DNA of 64,000 bases from Tannerellaceae bacterium (GTDB lineage Bacteria; Bacteroidota; Bacteroidia; Bacteroidales; Tannerellaceae). Under the pieces are notes generated by a model. It saw only the letters and a list, made by a program, of their open reading frames with translations, was not told the origin of the DNA and did no database searches. The DNA is taken from NCBI GenBank assembly GCA_021201295.1, contig JAJQFE010000077.1, positions 59,505 through 123,504 on the forward strand. Direction: 5' to 3'. Of this stretch, positions 34,951 to 45,474 are shown in pieces (within the stretch, counting starts at the first letter, position 1; each line of letters opens with the position of its first letter). A program made the translations under genes and the position numbers.

Positions 34951-35040
34951 ATGCCAAGCGGAAAAAAAAGGAAAAGACATAAAATGTCTATGCACAAGCG
35001 CAAAAAGAGATTAAAAAAGAATAGACATAAGAAAAAATAA
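34951..35040 (+). CDS. AURKAIP1/COX24 domain small basic protein
   Basis: A 29-residue protein (MPSGKKRKRHKMSMHKRKKR, then a Lys/Arg/His-rich tail). More than half the residues are basic. It matches the tiny Bacteroidetes protein of the AURKAIP1/COX24 family, related to the mitochondrial small-subunit protein mS38, so a ribosomal position is likely. It lies between the HU and RNase G genes. Its length puts it below most gene-finder limits. The recognition is by sequence pattern and context. Confidence 0.85.
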   Translation: MPSGKKRKRHKMSMHKRKKRLKKNRHKKK

Positions 35041-35063
35041 GTCTATCTCGTAAAACTCTAAAA

Positions 35064-35096
35064 AACAAACTTAACAAGCGACCTTTTAAGTTTGTT
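35064..35096 (+). promoter_or_regulatory. Hairpin in the RNase G leader
   Basis: AACAAACTTAA (35064-35074) pairs with TTAAGTTTGTT (35086-35096). A short T-rich stretch follows, so it could be a weak terminator of the upstream pair of genes. It could equally be a processing or self-regulation structure in the RNase G leader. Confidence 0.45.
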
Positions 35097-35143
35097 CTTT
35101 GCGTATAGAGTAAGGTCTAATATTTAAAAAAACTCCTTTTATA

Positions 35144-36718
35144 GTGATTAGTGAATTAGTAGTTGATGTACGGCCCAAGGAGGTAGCCATTGCCGTTCTG
35201 GAGGATAAAAATCTTGTGGAGCTTCAGCGAGAAGCCCACAATGTGGAATTCGCTGTCGGTGATATCTATCTTGGCAAGGTTAAGAAACTGATGCCCGGGC
35301 TAAATGCTGCGTTCATTGATGTAGGTTATAAAAAGGATGCATTTCTTCACTACCTGGACTTAGGTCCACATTTCAACACCCAACAGAAGTACCTTAAACA
35401 GGCACTGGCAGCCGGACAAAAGAAATTGCCTCCGCTGGCCAAAACACAGATCCTTCCGGAAATTGAAAAAGACGGCAGTATTAGTGATGTGCTTAAGGTA
35501 GGCCAGGAGGTGTTGGTTCAGATTGCTAAAGAACCTATTTCTACCAAAGGTCCCCGACTGACTTCCGAGCTTTCATTTGCCGGGAGGCACATTATCCTGA
35601 TTCCTTTTGCAGATAAGGTTTCTGTTTCCACTAAAATCAAATCAGGGGAAGAGCGCGCCCGTCTGCGCCAGTTAATTCAGAGTATTAAGCCAAAAAACTT
35701 CAGTGTTATTGTCCGTACCTCTTCCGAAGGTAAACGGGTAGCAGAGCTTGATCATGAACTAAAAACATTAGTGAAACGCTGGGAGGATAACATTGTCAAA
35801 GTCCCTAAAGCTAAGATTTCGTCGGTTATTTATGAAGAAACCGGCCGTACGGTAGCGTTGCTGAGGGATATTTTTAATCCTTCTTTCCAGCATATTCACG
35901 TGAATGGCAAAGACGTATATAATAATATACGAGATTATATAAGTTTAATTGCTCCGGGACGGGAAGACATTGTGACGTTGTACACAGGCGAACTTCCCAT
36001 TTTCGACAACTTTGGCATAACCAAACAGATTAAATCCCTCTTTGGACGGAAAGTTACCTACAAGAGTGGAGCTTATTTGATCATAGAACACACAGAAGCT
36101 ATGCATGTGATTGACGTAAACAGCGGAAACTGCTCGAAAGGAAGCACTGCACAGGAAAAAACAGTAATTGACGTAAACATTGCAGCGGCTGATGAGATTG
36201 CACGCCAGTTACGCCTCCGGGATATGGGAGGTATTATTGTCATTGATTTTATCGATATGTCAGAAGCTGCTAACCGGCAAAAGCTCTTTAAACACATGTC
36301 AAAGGCGATGGCAACAGACCGGGCCAAGCATAATATCCTATCTTTAAGTAAATTCGGTCTGATGCAGATAACCAGGCAACGGATCCGTCCGGCGATGGAC
36401 GTAGATACCTCCGAAACGTGTCCTACTTGTTTTGGAACAGGGAAGGCAAAACCTTCGATCTTATTTACAGATAGCCTGGAAGGAAAAATTGATTGCTTAG
36501 TGAATAAGCATCGTGTGAAGAAGTTCACCCTGCACGTACATCCTTATGTTGCAGCATTTGTGAATAGAGGGATTTATCCGTTAAGTATGAAATGGAAATT
36601 TAAATACAGCCATGGATTACGGGTAGTCCCTGACCAGAGTCTGGCCTTTCTGGAATATAAATTCTATGATTCCGATAAGAATGAGCTGGACATGAAGGAA
36701 GAAATCAAAATTAAGTAA
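35144..36718 (+). CDS. rng: Ribonuclease G (Rne/Rng family)
   Basis: A 524-residue endoribonuclease that cuts single-stranded A/U-rich RNA with a 5' monophosphate preference and matures rRNA. The start is GTG at 35144 (reads VISELVVDVRPKE), which fits the family N-terminus. The S1 domain (GDIYLGKVKKLMPGLNAAFIDVG) is at residues 38-60. The catalytic-core Asp residues lie in IDVNSG and IDFIDM, and the zinc-link CPTCFGTG follows about residue 428. It lacks the long C-terminal scaffold of RNase E, as expected for RNase G. A leader hairpin precedes it and a terminator follows. Confidence 0.95.
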   Translation: MISELVVDVRPKEVAIAVLEDKNLVELQREAHNVEFAVGDIYLGKVKKLMPGLNAAFIDVGYKKDAFLHYLDLGPHFNTQQKYLKQALAAGQKKLPPLAKTQILPEIEKDGSISDVLKVGQEVLVQIAKEPISTKGPRLTSELSFAGRHIILIPFADKVSVSTKIKSGEERARLRQLIQSIKPKNFSVIVRTSSEGKRVAELDHELKTLVKRWEDNIVKVPKAKISSVIYEETGRTVALLRDIFNPSFQHIHVNGKDVYNNIRDYISLIAPGREDIVTLYTGELPIFDNFGITKQIKSLFGRKVTYKSGAYLIIEHTEAMHVIDVNSGNCSKGSTAQEKTVIDVNIAAADEIARQLRLRDMGGIIVIDFIDMSEAANRQKLFKHMSKAMATDRAKHNILSLSKFGLMQITRQRIRPAMDVDTSETCPTCFGTGKAKPSILFTDSLEGKIDCLVNKHRVKKFTLHVHPYVAAFVNRGIYPLSMKWKFKYSHGLRVVPDQSLAFLEYKFYDSDKNELDMKEEIKIK

Positions 36719-36727
36719 ATGCAAACG

Positions 36728-36766
36728 AAAGAGTTACTAAATAATAAAGTCAGTAACTCTTTTTTT
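36728..36766 (+). terminator. Terminator of rng
   Basis: AAAGAGTTACT pairs with AGTAACTCTTT around a 13-base loop and a T run follows. Confidence 0.85.
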
Positions 36767-36949
36767 ATCTCCTAAAACTCCCCTTTCCCTATTTCAGTCC
36801 TTTTCTGCCGTATTGTCATTTGAACTGTCAGCTAAATATTTTGTTTATTTAATAATTGCTTTGGCATACTATTTGTTATATATAGAACAGAAACAAGAAA
36901 TTTTAATAATATATCTATAGAATAATATCAATTGAGAATATAAAGAATT

Positions 36950-38866
36950 ATGGGAAAAATTATCGGAATTGACTTAGGAACAACCAACTCCTGTGTTGCC
37001 GTGTTGGAAGGTAACGAACCGGTTGTGATTACCAATAGTGAAGGAAAAAGAACAACTCCTTCTATTATTGCTTTCATTGAGGGTGGCGAACGTAAAGTAG
37101 GTGATCCTGCCAAACGCCAGGCAATCACCAATCCTGAAAAAACGATTTTCTCTATCAAACGGTTTATGGGTGAAACCTATGACCAGGTAGAAAAAGAGAT
37201 TAACCGTGTCCCTTATAAAGTGGTACGTGGTGATAATAATACTCCCCGTGTGGAAATTGACGGACGTCTGTATACTCCGCAGGAAATTTCAGCGATGATC
37301 CTTCAGAAAATGAAGAAAACGGCTGAGGACTATCTGGGCCAGGAAGTAACAGAAGCGGTGATCACTGTGCCTGCTTACTTTAGTGATGCTCAGCGCCAGG
37401 CAACGAAAGAGGCCGGTGAAATTGCAGGTCTGACTGTCCGCCGTATCGTAAACGAACCGACTGCCGCTTCTCTGGCTTATGGTCTGGACAAGATCAGTAA
37501 GGATATGAAGATCGCAGTGTTTGACTTAGGGGGTGGTACTTTCGATATTTCTATCCTTGAATTGGGTGACGGTGTGTTTGAAGTAAAATCTACCAATGGG
37601 AATACTCACCTGGGAGGTGATGACTTTGACCATGTGATCATTGACTGGCTGGCTGAAGAGTTCCAACGGGAAGAGGGCTTAGACCTGCGTCAGGACCCGA
37701 TGGCGCTGCAACGTCTGAAAGAAGCTGCTGAGAAAGCAAAAATCGAGTTGTCCAGTACGACCAGCACAGAGATTAACCTGCCTTACATCATGCCGGTAAA
37801 TGGTATTCCAAAACACCTGATAAAAACCCTGACTCGCGCTAAATTTGAACAGTTGGCAGACATGTTGATCCAGGCTTGTATTGAACCTTGCCGCCAGGCA
37901 TTGAAAGATGCGGGTCTGTCTACTTCTGATATTGATGAAGTGATCTTAGTGGGAGGTTCCACCCGTATTTCGGCTGTTCAGGACATCGTAGAGAAATTCT
38001 TTGGTAAAGCTCCGTCTAAAGGGGTGAATCCGGATGAAGTGGTAGCGGTAGGTGCGGCTATCCAGGGAGGTGTATTGACCGGTGAGGTGAAGGATATCCT
38101 GTTGCTGGATGTGACTCCGCTGTCGTTGGGTATCGAAACGATGGGTGGTGTGATGACCAAACTGATCGAAGCCAATACGACTATCCCAACCAAGAAATCG
38201 GAAACCTTTACGACTGCTGTGGATAACCAGCCATCGGTTGAGATCCATATTTTACAGGGTGAACGTTCTTTAGCAAAAGATAACAAATCGATTGGCCGTT
38301 TCCACTTGGATGGTATTCCTGCTGCCCAGCGTGGTGTACCTCAGATCGAGGTTATGTTTGATATCGACGCCAACGGTATCCTGAATGTATCTGCCAAAGA
38401 TAAAGGAACAGGCAAAGAACAGAGTATCCGTATCGAAGCTTCCAGCGGCCTGAGTGATGACGAAGTAAAACGCATGAAAGAGGAAGCGGCTGCCAATGCG
38501 GAAGCGGATAGAAAAGAGAAAGAACGTATTGATAAGCTTAACCAGGCTGATAGTCTGATCTTCCAGACTGAAAAACAGTTAACTAACCTGGGTGATAAGC
38601 TTCCTGCGAATAAGAAAGCTCCGATTGAAGCTGCTTTAAATAAACTGAAAGAGGCTCACAAGGCGCAGGATATTGCCGGTATTGATGCTGCAACTACTGA
38701 ATTGAATACGGTGTTCCAGGCTGCCAGCCAGGAAATGTATAACGCTCAGGGTGGTGCACAGGGTGGTCCTCAGCCGGGTCCGGACTTCGGTCAGCAGGCT
38801 AACAACAACAATAGTAACAGCCAGGATGGTGGTGTGACAGATGTTGATTTTGAAGAAGTGAAGTAA
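36950..38866 (+). CDS. dnaK: Molecular chaperone DnaK (Hsp70)
   Basis: A 638-residue chaperone that binds unfolded peptides in an ATP-driven cycle. The Hsp70 signatures are all there: IDLGTTNSC at the N-terminus, [14 protein letters not shown] (about residues 186-199) and [10 protein letters not shown] (about 334-343). The substrate-binding domain and helical lid follow, with a Gly/Gln/Asn-rich tail ending [10 protein letters not shown]. Neither grpE nor dnaJ is adjacent. About 230 bases of A/T-rich sequence lie upstream without a perfect promoter match. Intact. Confidence 0.98.
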   Translation: MGKIIGIDLGTTNSCVAVLEGNEPVVITNSEGKRTTPSIIAFIEGGERKVGDPAKRQAITNPEKTIFSIKRFMGETYDQVEKEINRVPYKVVRGDNNTPRVEIDGRLYTPQEISAMILQKMKKTAEDYLGQEVTEAVITVPAYFSDAQRQATKEAGEIAGLTVRRIVNEPTAASLAYGLDKISKDMKIAVFDLGGGTFDISILELGDGVFEVKSTNGNTHLGGDDFDHVIIDWLAEEFQREEGLDLRQDPMALQRLKEAAEKAKIELSSTTSTEINLPYIMPVNGIPKHLIKTLTRAKFEQLADMLIQACIEPCRQALKDAGLSTSDIDEVILVGGSTRISAVQDIVEKFFGKAPSKGVNPDEVVAVGAAIQGGVLTGEVKDILLLDVTPLSLGIETMGGVMTKLIEANTTIPTKKSETFTTAVDNQPSVEIHILQGERSLAKDNKSIGRFHLDGIPAAQRGVPQIEVMFDIDANGILNVSAKDKGTGKEQSIRIEASSGLSDDEVKRMKEEAAANAEADRKEKERIDKLNQADSLIFQTEKQLTNLGDKLPANKKAPIEAALNKLKEAHKAQDIAGIDAATTELNTVFQAASQEMYNAQGGAQGGPQPGPDFGQQANNNNSNSQDGGVTDVDFEEVK

Positions 38867-39061
38867 ATCGCTTTTATAAGCAAAAGCTATACATACCCTC
38901 AGTAAACAACTGTTTTACTGATGGTTTATTTTGAGGGGAATACGTCAGAGACAAACTCAGGAAAAAGACTAATGAGTGGCTTAGTGCTACTCACCAACTA
39001 AGATGATCCGTCTCTGATGGAAAGAAAAACCCGCCTTTCCCGAAAGAATCGGATGAAATAA

Positions 39062-39847
39062 TCAATACCGGATGCTAAACTGATCGGCATCTTTCCAGGC
39101 TGGGAATTTCCTACGGAACTCGTCTAATTCGTTTTTATCCAGGATACAGGTGCAGGTCACTTCTTTTCTTTTTCCGGCATCTGCCAGTTTTTTCCCTTTG
39201 GGGTCGTAGATCAGGGAATCGCCCCGGTAATTAAATCCTTTGCCATCTACTCCCACCCGGTTTACTCCACAGACATACGCCATATTTTCCATAGCTCTCG
39301 CCTGTAAGAGTGTTTTCCAGACTTTCCGGCGTGCTTCCGGCCAGTTGGCCACATAGATCAGCAGGTCGTACCGGTTGTCTACATTACGGCTCCAGACCGG
39401 GAAACGGAGGTCGTAACAGATCTGTAAGCAGATATTCCATCCTTTATAGGGAACAACCAGTTGTTGGTTACCTGCGGAGAAACTCTTGTCTTCCTGCCCC
39501 ATCCGGAACAGATGACGTTTATCATAGTGCCAAACCTCTCCGTCCGGTGTGACAAAGAATGCACGGTTATAGTAGGTATTGTTTTCTGAAACAATCAAAC
39601 TACCGGTGATAGCTGTGTTATATTTTTTTGCCCAGTCTTTTACGGTTTGGAGGGTCTCTCCGTCCATCGTATCGGCTACAGCTGTTACATTCATGGTAAA
39701 GCCTGTGGAGAAGGTTTCCGGTAAAACGGCTATATCCGTCTTATCACTTATCCGTTTGAGTAAATTTCCGTAATAGCCCAGGTTTTCTGTCCTGTCTTCC
39801 CAGATAATGTGGGCCTGAATCATACTGATCCGTAATAAGTCTGCCAT
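39062..39847 (-). CDS. Nitrilase-superfamily hydrolase (omega-amidase type)
   Basis: A 261-residue enzyme. The Glu-Lys-Cys triad is visible: LPETFSTGF (Glu41), YDKRHLFRMG (Lys of this segment near 112) and LQICYDLRFP (Cys near 147). The YDLRFPVWSRN pattern points to the omega-amidase/YafV branch, which hydrolyses alpha-ketoglutaramate and ketosuccinamate, thus repairing side products of transamination. It is alone on the minus strand between dnaK and the acyltransferase. Confidence 0.9.
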   Translation of the reverse strand: MADLLRISMIQAHIIWEDRTENLGYYGNLLKRISDKTDIAVLPETFSTGFTMNVTAVADTMDGETLQTVKDWAKKYNTAITGSLIVSENNTYYNRAFFVTPDGEVWHYDKRHLFRMGQEDKSFSAGNQQLVVPYKGWNICLQICYDLRFPVWSRNVDNRYDLLIYVANWPEARRKVWKTLLQARAMENMAYVCGVNRVGVDGKGFNYRGDSLIYDPKGKKLADAGKRKEVTCTCILDKNELDEFRRKFPAWKDADQFSIRY

Positions 39848-39916
39848 CCTGTTATGATTTGAAAGGGAAAAAGCGAAAAGTACCGGGTGAGGCTTTTCGC
39901 TTGTATATCTTTGTTG

Positions 39917-40459
39917 TTATACCTGTACAAAATTTTCTGGATGCCGTCCTGTCACCCCCCGGTAATGTGTCCGGATCTTATAGATATCTTCTTCTACGTT
40001 TCCTGTCGGATAGAAAAGCCCTTTGGAGCCAATTTCTTTTTTGGCATAATCAAAATAGATCATCATCACAGGAACATGGGCTTTCTGTGCAATATAGTAA
40101 AACCCTTTTTTCCATTCCCGGGCCCGTTTCCGGGTCCCTTCCGGCGTAATAGCTAACTGGAAACAGTCTCTTCGTGCGAACTCTTCCACCATCTGGTCGG
40201 TCACGGATGTCTTTTTACGACGGTCTACAGGAACGCCTCCTATCCAGTTAAAAAACAGATTAAACGGAAAAATAAACCAGTCTTTCTTTATCAGGAAGCT
40301 GGCTGTTTTACCGATGGAGGTATAATATACTTTTCCCAGAATGAAGTCCCAGTTACTGGTGTGGGGTGCTACACAGATCACGCATTTGCGGACATCTTCA
40401 ATGGGAAGTGCTTTCCAGCCTGCCACACGAAAAAGCCACTTACTACATGCTTTCATCAT
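39917..40459 (-). CDS. 1-acylglycerol-3-phosphate acyltransferase-like protein
   Basis: A 180-residue PlsC-fold acyltransferase. The HX4D motif is HTSNWD (about residues 33-38) and the second block is EGTRKR (about 111-116). GGVPVDRRK is the usual substrate-binding block between them. It probably acylates lysophosphatidate or a related lipid at the inner membrane. Its ATG overlaps the stop of the upstream gene's natural frame (ATGATG), a sign of translational coupling. Confidence 0.88.
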   Translation of the reverse strand: MMKACSKWLFRVAGWKALPIEDVRKCVICVAPHTSNWDFILGKVYYTSIGKTASFLIKKDWFIFPFNLFFNWIGGVPVDRRKKTSVTDQMVEEFARRDCFQLAITPEGTRKRAREWKKGFYYIAQKAHVPVMMIYFDYAKKEIGSKGLFYPTGNVEEDIYKIRTHYRGVTGRHPENFVQV

Positions 40460-40751
40460 CCTAACTTTCCGCTGCTCAATCCTTCTATTTCTTTTATAAT
40501 AGCGTCTACTTCTGTCTGGAAATCACTGACCATTTAGTATAGTAGGTCTTTACGCGTCCTGTATTGTCTTTGCCATCCGGTGTGTGGGCCCGTCTGATAA
40601 ATTCATCATACATATCCAGGATACGGGTCATCAGTGTTTCTGCTTTTTCCATTTCGATTCCCGGGATCAGTTTCGCACAGATCAGGACCTCTGAGAACAG
40701 GTCGCCGGCTACATAACTAATATCTTTCTTTAATGTTCTTCTTTTCGCCAT
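40456..40751 (-). pseudogene. Small conserved Bacteroidales protein, frameshifted near the C-terminus
   Basis: From ATG 40751 the frame reads MAKRRTLKKDISYVAGDLFS... and ends at a TAG at about 40506 after TKWSVISRQK. A one-base insertion (AAATGG to AAATTGG, near 40530) restores TKLVSDFQTEVDAIIKEIEG and a stop at 40456-40458. That stop overlaps the ATG of the acyltransferase, which supports the restored frame as the original one. The full protein would be about 98 residues, helical and without recognised domain. The truncated product keeps about 80 percent, so it may still work. Function unknown. Confidence 0.72.
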
Positions 40752-41010
40752 GTATCTATAGTTTAAATATCCGCAAATGTACGGGTTTATCCTGTAAGTT
40801 GTCCTATCCCGGATTATAAAAAAGAGAAAGGAATGCTTTCTTTCCTGTGCCGGTGGTAAATTCATTAAGTTTATTTTACTTTTTTCTTACAGTTGCGGGA
40901 AATATGTAAAAGCTGATGGGAACAATGATAGCGGGCTGATTTGTATTCTGAAAGAACCGAATTTTACAGATAAAGGGATGAAAAAGAAGAGATTTTATTC
41001 ATTAATATTA

Positions 41011-41040
41011 TTGAATATTCTTCGGGAGTCGCTATATTTG
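41011..41040 (+). promoter_or_regulatory. Promoter of the glycogen synthase gene
   Basis: TTG (41011-41013) and TATATTTG (41033-41040) are separated by 19 bases. The leader is about 22 bases. Confidence 0.72.
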
Positions 41041-41067
41041 CAGCCGAAAAATCGGTGATAAAATAAT

Positions 41068-42726
41068 ATGGACAACAAATGTTGTACACCTGACTATTTA
41101 TTTGAAAGTAGTTGGGAAGTATGTAATAAAGTTGGCGGTATATACACGGTCCTTTCAACCAAAGCGCATACATTGCAGGAGTTGATGAGAGATAGGGTGA
41201 TATTTATCGGACCTGACTTGTGGGCAGAAAGTAATGCCCCTGACTTTATAGAAGATGAAGCATTATTTACAGAGTGGAAAAAGCACACAGAAGCACATGA
41301 CAATCTGAAGATGAAAACGGGAAGGTGGAATGTACCGGGTCTACCTCCTGTCATCTTAGTGGACTTTAAACCTTTCTTTCCTGAACGGGACGCATTTTTT
41401 TACCTGATGTGGGAACAATTCCGGGTGGATTCTATGCATGCGTACGGAGATTACGATGAATCCTGTATTTTTGCCTATGCTACCGGAAAGGTAATCGAAA
41501 GCTTTTACCACTACTACCAGTTGCAGGATAAAAAGGTAACCGCACTTTTTAATGAGTGGATGCTGGCTATGGGAGCATTGTATATACAGAAACAACTTCC
41601 TGCGGTGGCTACTCTTTTCACCACTCATGCCACTTCGATCGGCAGGTCTATTGCCGGCAATAATAAACCGTTGTATGCCTATATGGATGCGTATAACGGT
41701 GATCAGATGGCTAAGGAGTTAAATATGGAAGCGAAACATTCTGTGGAGAAACAGGCTGCGCATCATGTGGACTGTTTCACTACGGTAAGTGATATTATGG
41801 CTGTTGAGTGTGCCCAATTGCTGGACAAGGCTCCGGATATTGTCACTCCCAACGGGTTTGAGCGAAATTTTGTGCCTGAGAAGCGGGAGTATACGAAAAA
41901 AAGAAAGGAAGCCCGGAGTATCTTGCTGAATGTAGCAGAGAAATTACTGGGCTGTACGATCAGTCCGGATGCGTTGCTGATAGCAACCAGTGGAAGGTAT
42001 GAATACCGTAATAAAGGGATTGATGTCTTTATTGAGGCTATGAACAGGATCCGGCATGCTGAGGAGCTGGATCGTGAAGTGGTGGCTTTCATCATGGTGC
42101 CTGCCTGGGTACGGGATGCCCGTGCGGATCTTAAAATGGCCGTTGAAAACAATATCCGGACTACAACGCCTCTGCAAAACCCGTTTATCACTCACTGGCT
42201 AAACTTAATGGACCAGGATAAGGTATTAAACTATATCCGGCATTCCGGGTTTACCAACCAAGCGGAGGAGAAACTGAAAATTATCTTTATTCCCTGTTAC
42301 CAGGATGGTAAAGATGGTATTTTTAACAAGGAGTACTATGACTTGCTGATTGGTATGGATGCTACGGTGTTCCCTTCTTACTATGAGCCGTGGGGGTATA
42401 CTCCATTAGAAAGTATTGCCTTCGGAATCCCGACTGTTACCACTAATCTGGCCGGGTTTGGGTTATGGGCTAAAAAAGAGGGAGCCGGGGATCATATCCA
42501 ACAGGGTGTGCATGTGATTGACCGTACGGACTATAATTATTATGAGGTAGCGGATGCGATCACTCACTCCATTCTTTCTTTAGCAAAGAAAAATAAAAAG
42601 GAGATTACGGAGATTGGCAAACGCTGTTTCGAACTGGCAAGCCGGGCGGAATGGAGTAGTTTCATTAGCTACTATTTACAGGCGTTTGACATCGCATTGA
42701 AAAATTCACAGAAAAGAAACAGTTGA
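41068..42726 (+). CDS. Glycogen synthase (GT3-type)
   Basis: A 552-residue glycosyltransferase. The N-terminal SSWEVCNKVGGIYTVLSTKA (about residues 10-29) is typical of eukaryote-like GT3 glycogen synthases, which use UDP-glucose and occur in Bacteroidetes. The C-terminal half holds the Rossmann-type donor site, with PSYYEPWGYTPLESIAFG (about 435-452), the conserved Glu pair region. It extends alpha-1,4-glucan chains. The phosphorylase gene follows 114 bases downstream with its own -7 element, so synthesis and breakdown genes are adjacent. No branching enzyme is in the window. Confidence 0.92.
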   Translation: MDNKCCTPDYLFESSWEVCNKVGGIYTVLSTKAHTLQELMRDRVIFIGPDLWAESNAPDFIEDEALFTEWKKHTEAHDNLKMKTGRWNVPGLPPVILVDFKPFFPERDAFFYLMWEQFRVDSMHAYGDYDESCIFAYATGKVIESFYHYYQLQDKKVTALFNEWMLAMGALYIQKQLPAVATLFTTHATSIGRSIAGNNKPLYAYMDAYNGDQMAKELNMEAKHSVEKQAAHHVDCFTTVSDIMAVECAQLLDKAPDIVTPNGFERNFVPEKREYTKKRKEARSILLNVAEKLLGCTISPDALLIATSGRYEYRNKGIDVFIEAMNRIRHAEELDREVVAFIMVPAWVRDARADLKMAVENNIRTTTPLQNPFITHWLNLMDQDKVLNYIRHSGFTNQAEEKLKIIFIPCYQDGKDGIFNKEYYDLLIGMDATVFPSYYEPWGYTPLESIAFGIPTVTTNLAGFGLWAKKEGAGDHIQQGVHVIDRTDYNYYEVADAITHSILSLAKKNKKEITEIGKRCFELASRAEWSSFISYYLQAFDIALKNSQKRNS

Positions 42727-42754
42727 ATAATCTCATAACTAACAAGATAAATCT

Positions 42755-42762
42755 TATCTTTG
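42755..42762 (+). promoter_or_regulatory. -7 element of the glucan phosphorylase gene
   Basis: TATCTTTG, 78 bases before the ATG. No -33 TTTG at normal spacing. Confidence 0.5.
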
Positions 42763-42840
42763 CAACGGTTTTTAACCCAATACATCCTATAAAAGTATAG
42801 GTATTTACAAGTTTTCGAAACATTTTTAAACTTCACTATA

Positions 42841-45405
42841 ATGAAAATTAAGGCAAATAACGCGAACAGTCCTATCTGGAAAGATGTGTATGCTCATTCC
42901 AAACTTTCGGAACCACTCAAACCTCTTTACGAGATCGCCACTAACCTATGGTGGGTATGGAACCACGAAGCAACAGAACTCTTTCGGGATATTGACGAAA
43001 ATCTCTGGAATTCAACAGAAGGAAACCCTGTATTGCTTCTTCAAAGTTTACCTTACAAACAGATGGAGGAACTCAGTGCGGATAAAAAATTACTTGCACG
43101 GGTCCAGGATGTTTATAAAAAGTTTAAAGCATATGTTGACGTAAAACCAGACGCAACCAAGCCATCTGTAGCCTATTTCAGTATGGAATATGGTCTGACC
43201 AACGTATTAAAAATATATTCCGGCGGTTTAGGCGTATTAGCCGGTGACTACCTGAAGGAGGCCAGTGACAGTAATATTGACCTGACTGCTGTTGGTTTCT
43301 TATACCGTTACGGATACTTTACCCAGTCCCTGTCTATGGACGGACAGCAGATTGCCAACTATGAAGCTCAGAACTTCAATTCATTGCCTTTGACACAGGT
43401 GACTAATTCTACCGGAGAACCTATCCTGTTAGAAGTACCTTATCCTGGCAGAATTGTTTATGCACATGTGTGGAAAGTAGCTGTGGGTCGTGTTTCGTTG
43501 TACCTGATGGATACCGATACCCAGGAAAACAGCGAATGGGACCGTTCAATCACTCACCAGTTATATGGTGGTGACTGGGAAAACCGTATGAAACAGGAGT
43601 ACCTGTTGGGTATTGGAGGTATTCTGCTGTTAAACAAATTAGGAATTAAGAAACAGGTATATCACTGTAATGAAGGACATGCTGCCCTGATCAACGCACA
43701 ACGTTTGGTGGATTACATCCAGAACGATGGACTGAACTTCAATGAAGCGCTGGAAATAGTTCGTGCTTCTTCCTTATATACCGTACATACTCCTGTGCCT
43801 GCCGGTCACGACTACTTCGATGAAGGCCTGTTTAGCCGTTACATGGGTGAATTCCCTGGTAAATTAGGTATTAGCTGGCAGGATTTCATTGATATGGGAC
43901 GGGAAAATCCGGGTTCAAACGAAAAATTCTCTATGAGTATATTTGCTTTGAATACCTGCCAAGAGGCCAATGGGGTGAGCTGGTTGCACGGAAAAGTTTC
44001 CCAGAAAATGTTTGCTCCGGTATGGAAAGGCTATTTCCCGGATGAATTACATGTGAGCTGGGTTACCAACGGTGTGCATATGCCGACATGGGCTGCTACC
44101 GAGTGGAAAGAATTCTATAAAAGCCATTTTGATAAAACATTTATGCAGGATCAGTCTAACAAAAAGATCTGGTCTGCTATCCAGAATGTTTCGGATGAAG
44201 ATATCTGGAATATTCATATAGGATTAAAAAATAAACTGATTAATTATATTAAACAGCAATTCCGTGAAAGCTGGTTGAAGAACCAGGGAGATCCTTCCAT
44301 GGCGGTTTCTATCATCGAGAAGATCAATCCGAATGCTTTGCTGATTGGTTTCGGACGCCGTTTTGCGACTTACAAACGTGCTCATCTGTTATTCACAGAC
44401 CTGGACCGTCTGGCTAAGATCGTCAATAATGAAAAATATCCGATTCAGTTCATCTTTACGGGTAAAGCTCACCCGGCTGATGGTGGTGGCCAGGGTCTGA
44501 TCAAACATATTGTGGAAATCTCCCACCGTCCTGAATTCTTAGGTAAGATCATCTTCCTGGAAAATCATAATATACGTCTGGCACGCCGTCTGGTGACAGG
44601 TGTGGATGTCTGGTTAAACACTCCTGCCCGTCCGCTGGAAGCATCCGGTACTTCGGGTGAGAAAGCAGAAATGAATGGTGTCCTTAACTTCTCCGTATTA
44701 GACGGATGGTGGTATGAAGGATATAAAGAAGGTGCCGGCTGGGCTTTGACTGATAAACGAACCTACGAAAACCAGCAATACCAGGATCAACTGGATGCTA
44801 CTGTGATCTATCATATCCTTGAAACAGAAATTATCCCGACTTACTATGCAAAGAATAGTAAAGGGTATTCTCCTGAATGGATTCAGTGTATTAAGAACTC
44901 AATTGCTGAGATCGCTCCGGACTATACGATGAAACGTATGCTGGATGATTATATCGATCGTTTCTATAATAAGCTGGCTACCCGTTCTGCATTGCTGACT
45001 GGAAATAAATTTGCCAAAGCAAAAGAGATCGCTGCCTGGAAACAGGAGGTAGCTTCCAACTGGGATAATTTTGAAATCGAATCTTTCACTTCTGACAGGG
45101 ATCTGACTGCTAATCCTCCAATTGTGGGAGAAGAATATACCTATAGTGTGGTGATTGACCGTAAGGAGATGAAAGGTATGTTAGGAGTAGATATGGTAGT
45201 TACCAAAGAAAATCCGAAAACTCACCAGTTAGATTTCATTAGTTCCACTCCTTTCAAATTAATGAAAGAAGAAGGTTCTAAACTCTATTATGAAGTAAAA
45301 GCGGCATTGGCTGAGGCTGGTATTCATAAATTAGGATTCCGTGTCTATCCTCTGCATGAGGATCTTCCTCACCGTATGGACTTCGCGTATGTTCGCTGGA
45401 TCTGA
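42841..45405 (+). CDS. glgP: Alpha-glucan (glycogen) phosphorylase
   Basis: An 854-residue GT35 enzyme that releases glucose 1-phosphate from alpha-1,4-glucans. It belongs to the shorter alpha-glucan family phosphorylase branch with the N-terminal DUF3417 region ([14 protein letters not shown], residues 35-48). The pyridoxal-phosphate lysine lies in [14 protein letters not shown] (about residue 611). YSMEYGL-like [20 protein letters not shown] (about 115-135) is another family block. The glucose 1-phosphate produced would feed the mutase at 4420. It is intact and ended by a terminator. Confidence 0.95.
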   Translation: MKIKANNANSPIWKDVYAHSKLSEPLKPLYEIATNLWWVWNHEATELFRDIDENLWNSTEGNPVLLLQSLPYKQMEELSADKKLLARVQDVYKKFKAYVDVKPDATKPSVAYFSMEYGLTNVLKIYSGGLGVLAGDYLKEASDSNIDLTAVGFLYRYGYFTQSLSMDGQQIANYEAQNFNSLPLTQVTNSTGEPILLEVPYPGRIVYAHVWKVAVGRVSLYLMDTDTQENSEWDRSITHQLYGGDWENRMKQEYLLGIGGILLLNKLGIKKQVYHCNEGHAALINAQRLVDYIQNDGLNFNEALEIVRASSLYTVHTPVPAGHDYFDEGLFSRYMGEFPGKLGISWQDFIDMGRENPGSNEKFSMSIFALNTCQEANGVSWLHGKVSQKMFAPVWKGYFPDELHVSWVTNGVHMPTWAATEWKEFYKSHFDKTFMQDQSNKKIWSAIQNVSDEDIWNIHIGLKNKLINYIKQQFRESWLKNQGDPSMAVSIIEKINPNALLIGFGRRFATYKRAHLLFTDLDRLAKIVNNEKYPIQFIFTGKAHPADGGGQGLIKHIVEISHRPEFLGKIIFLENHNIRLARRLVTGVDVWLNTPARPLEASGTSGEKAEMNGVLNFSVLDGWWYEGYKEGAGWALTDKRTYENQQYQDQLDATVIYHILETEIIPTYYAKNSKGYSPEWIQCIKNSIAEIAPDYTMKRMLDDYIDRFYNKLATRSALLTGNKFAKAKEIAAWKQEVASNWDNFEIESFTSDRDLTANPPIVGEEYTYSVVIDRKEMKGMLGVDMVVTKENPKTHQLDFISSTPFKLMKEEGSKLYYEVKAALAEAGIHKLGFRVYPLHEDLPHRMDFAYVRWI

Positions 45406-45423
45406 TCAAATCCTATTATACAG

Positions 45424-45455
45424 AAAAAGCTATCCTGTCCGGGATAGCTTTTTTA
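45424..45455. terminator. Bidirectional terminator between glgP and cdd
   Basis: AAAAAGCTATCC pairs with GGGATAGCTTTTTT around TGTCC. It serves the convergent glgP (+) and cdd (-). Confidence 0.88.
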
Positions 45456-45474
45456 TGTCCGGAAGATATTGAAT

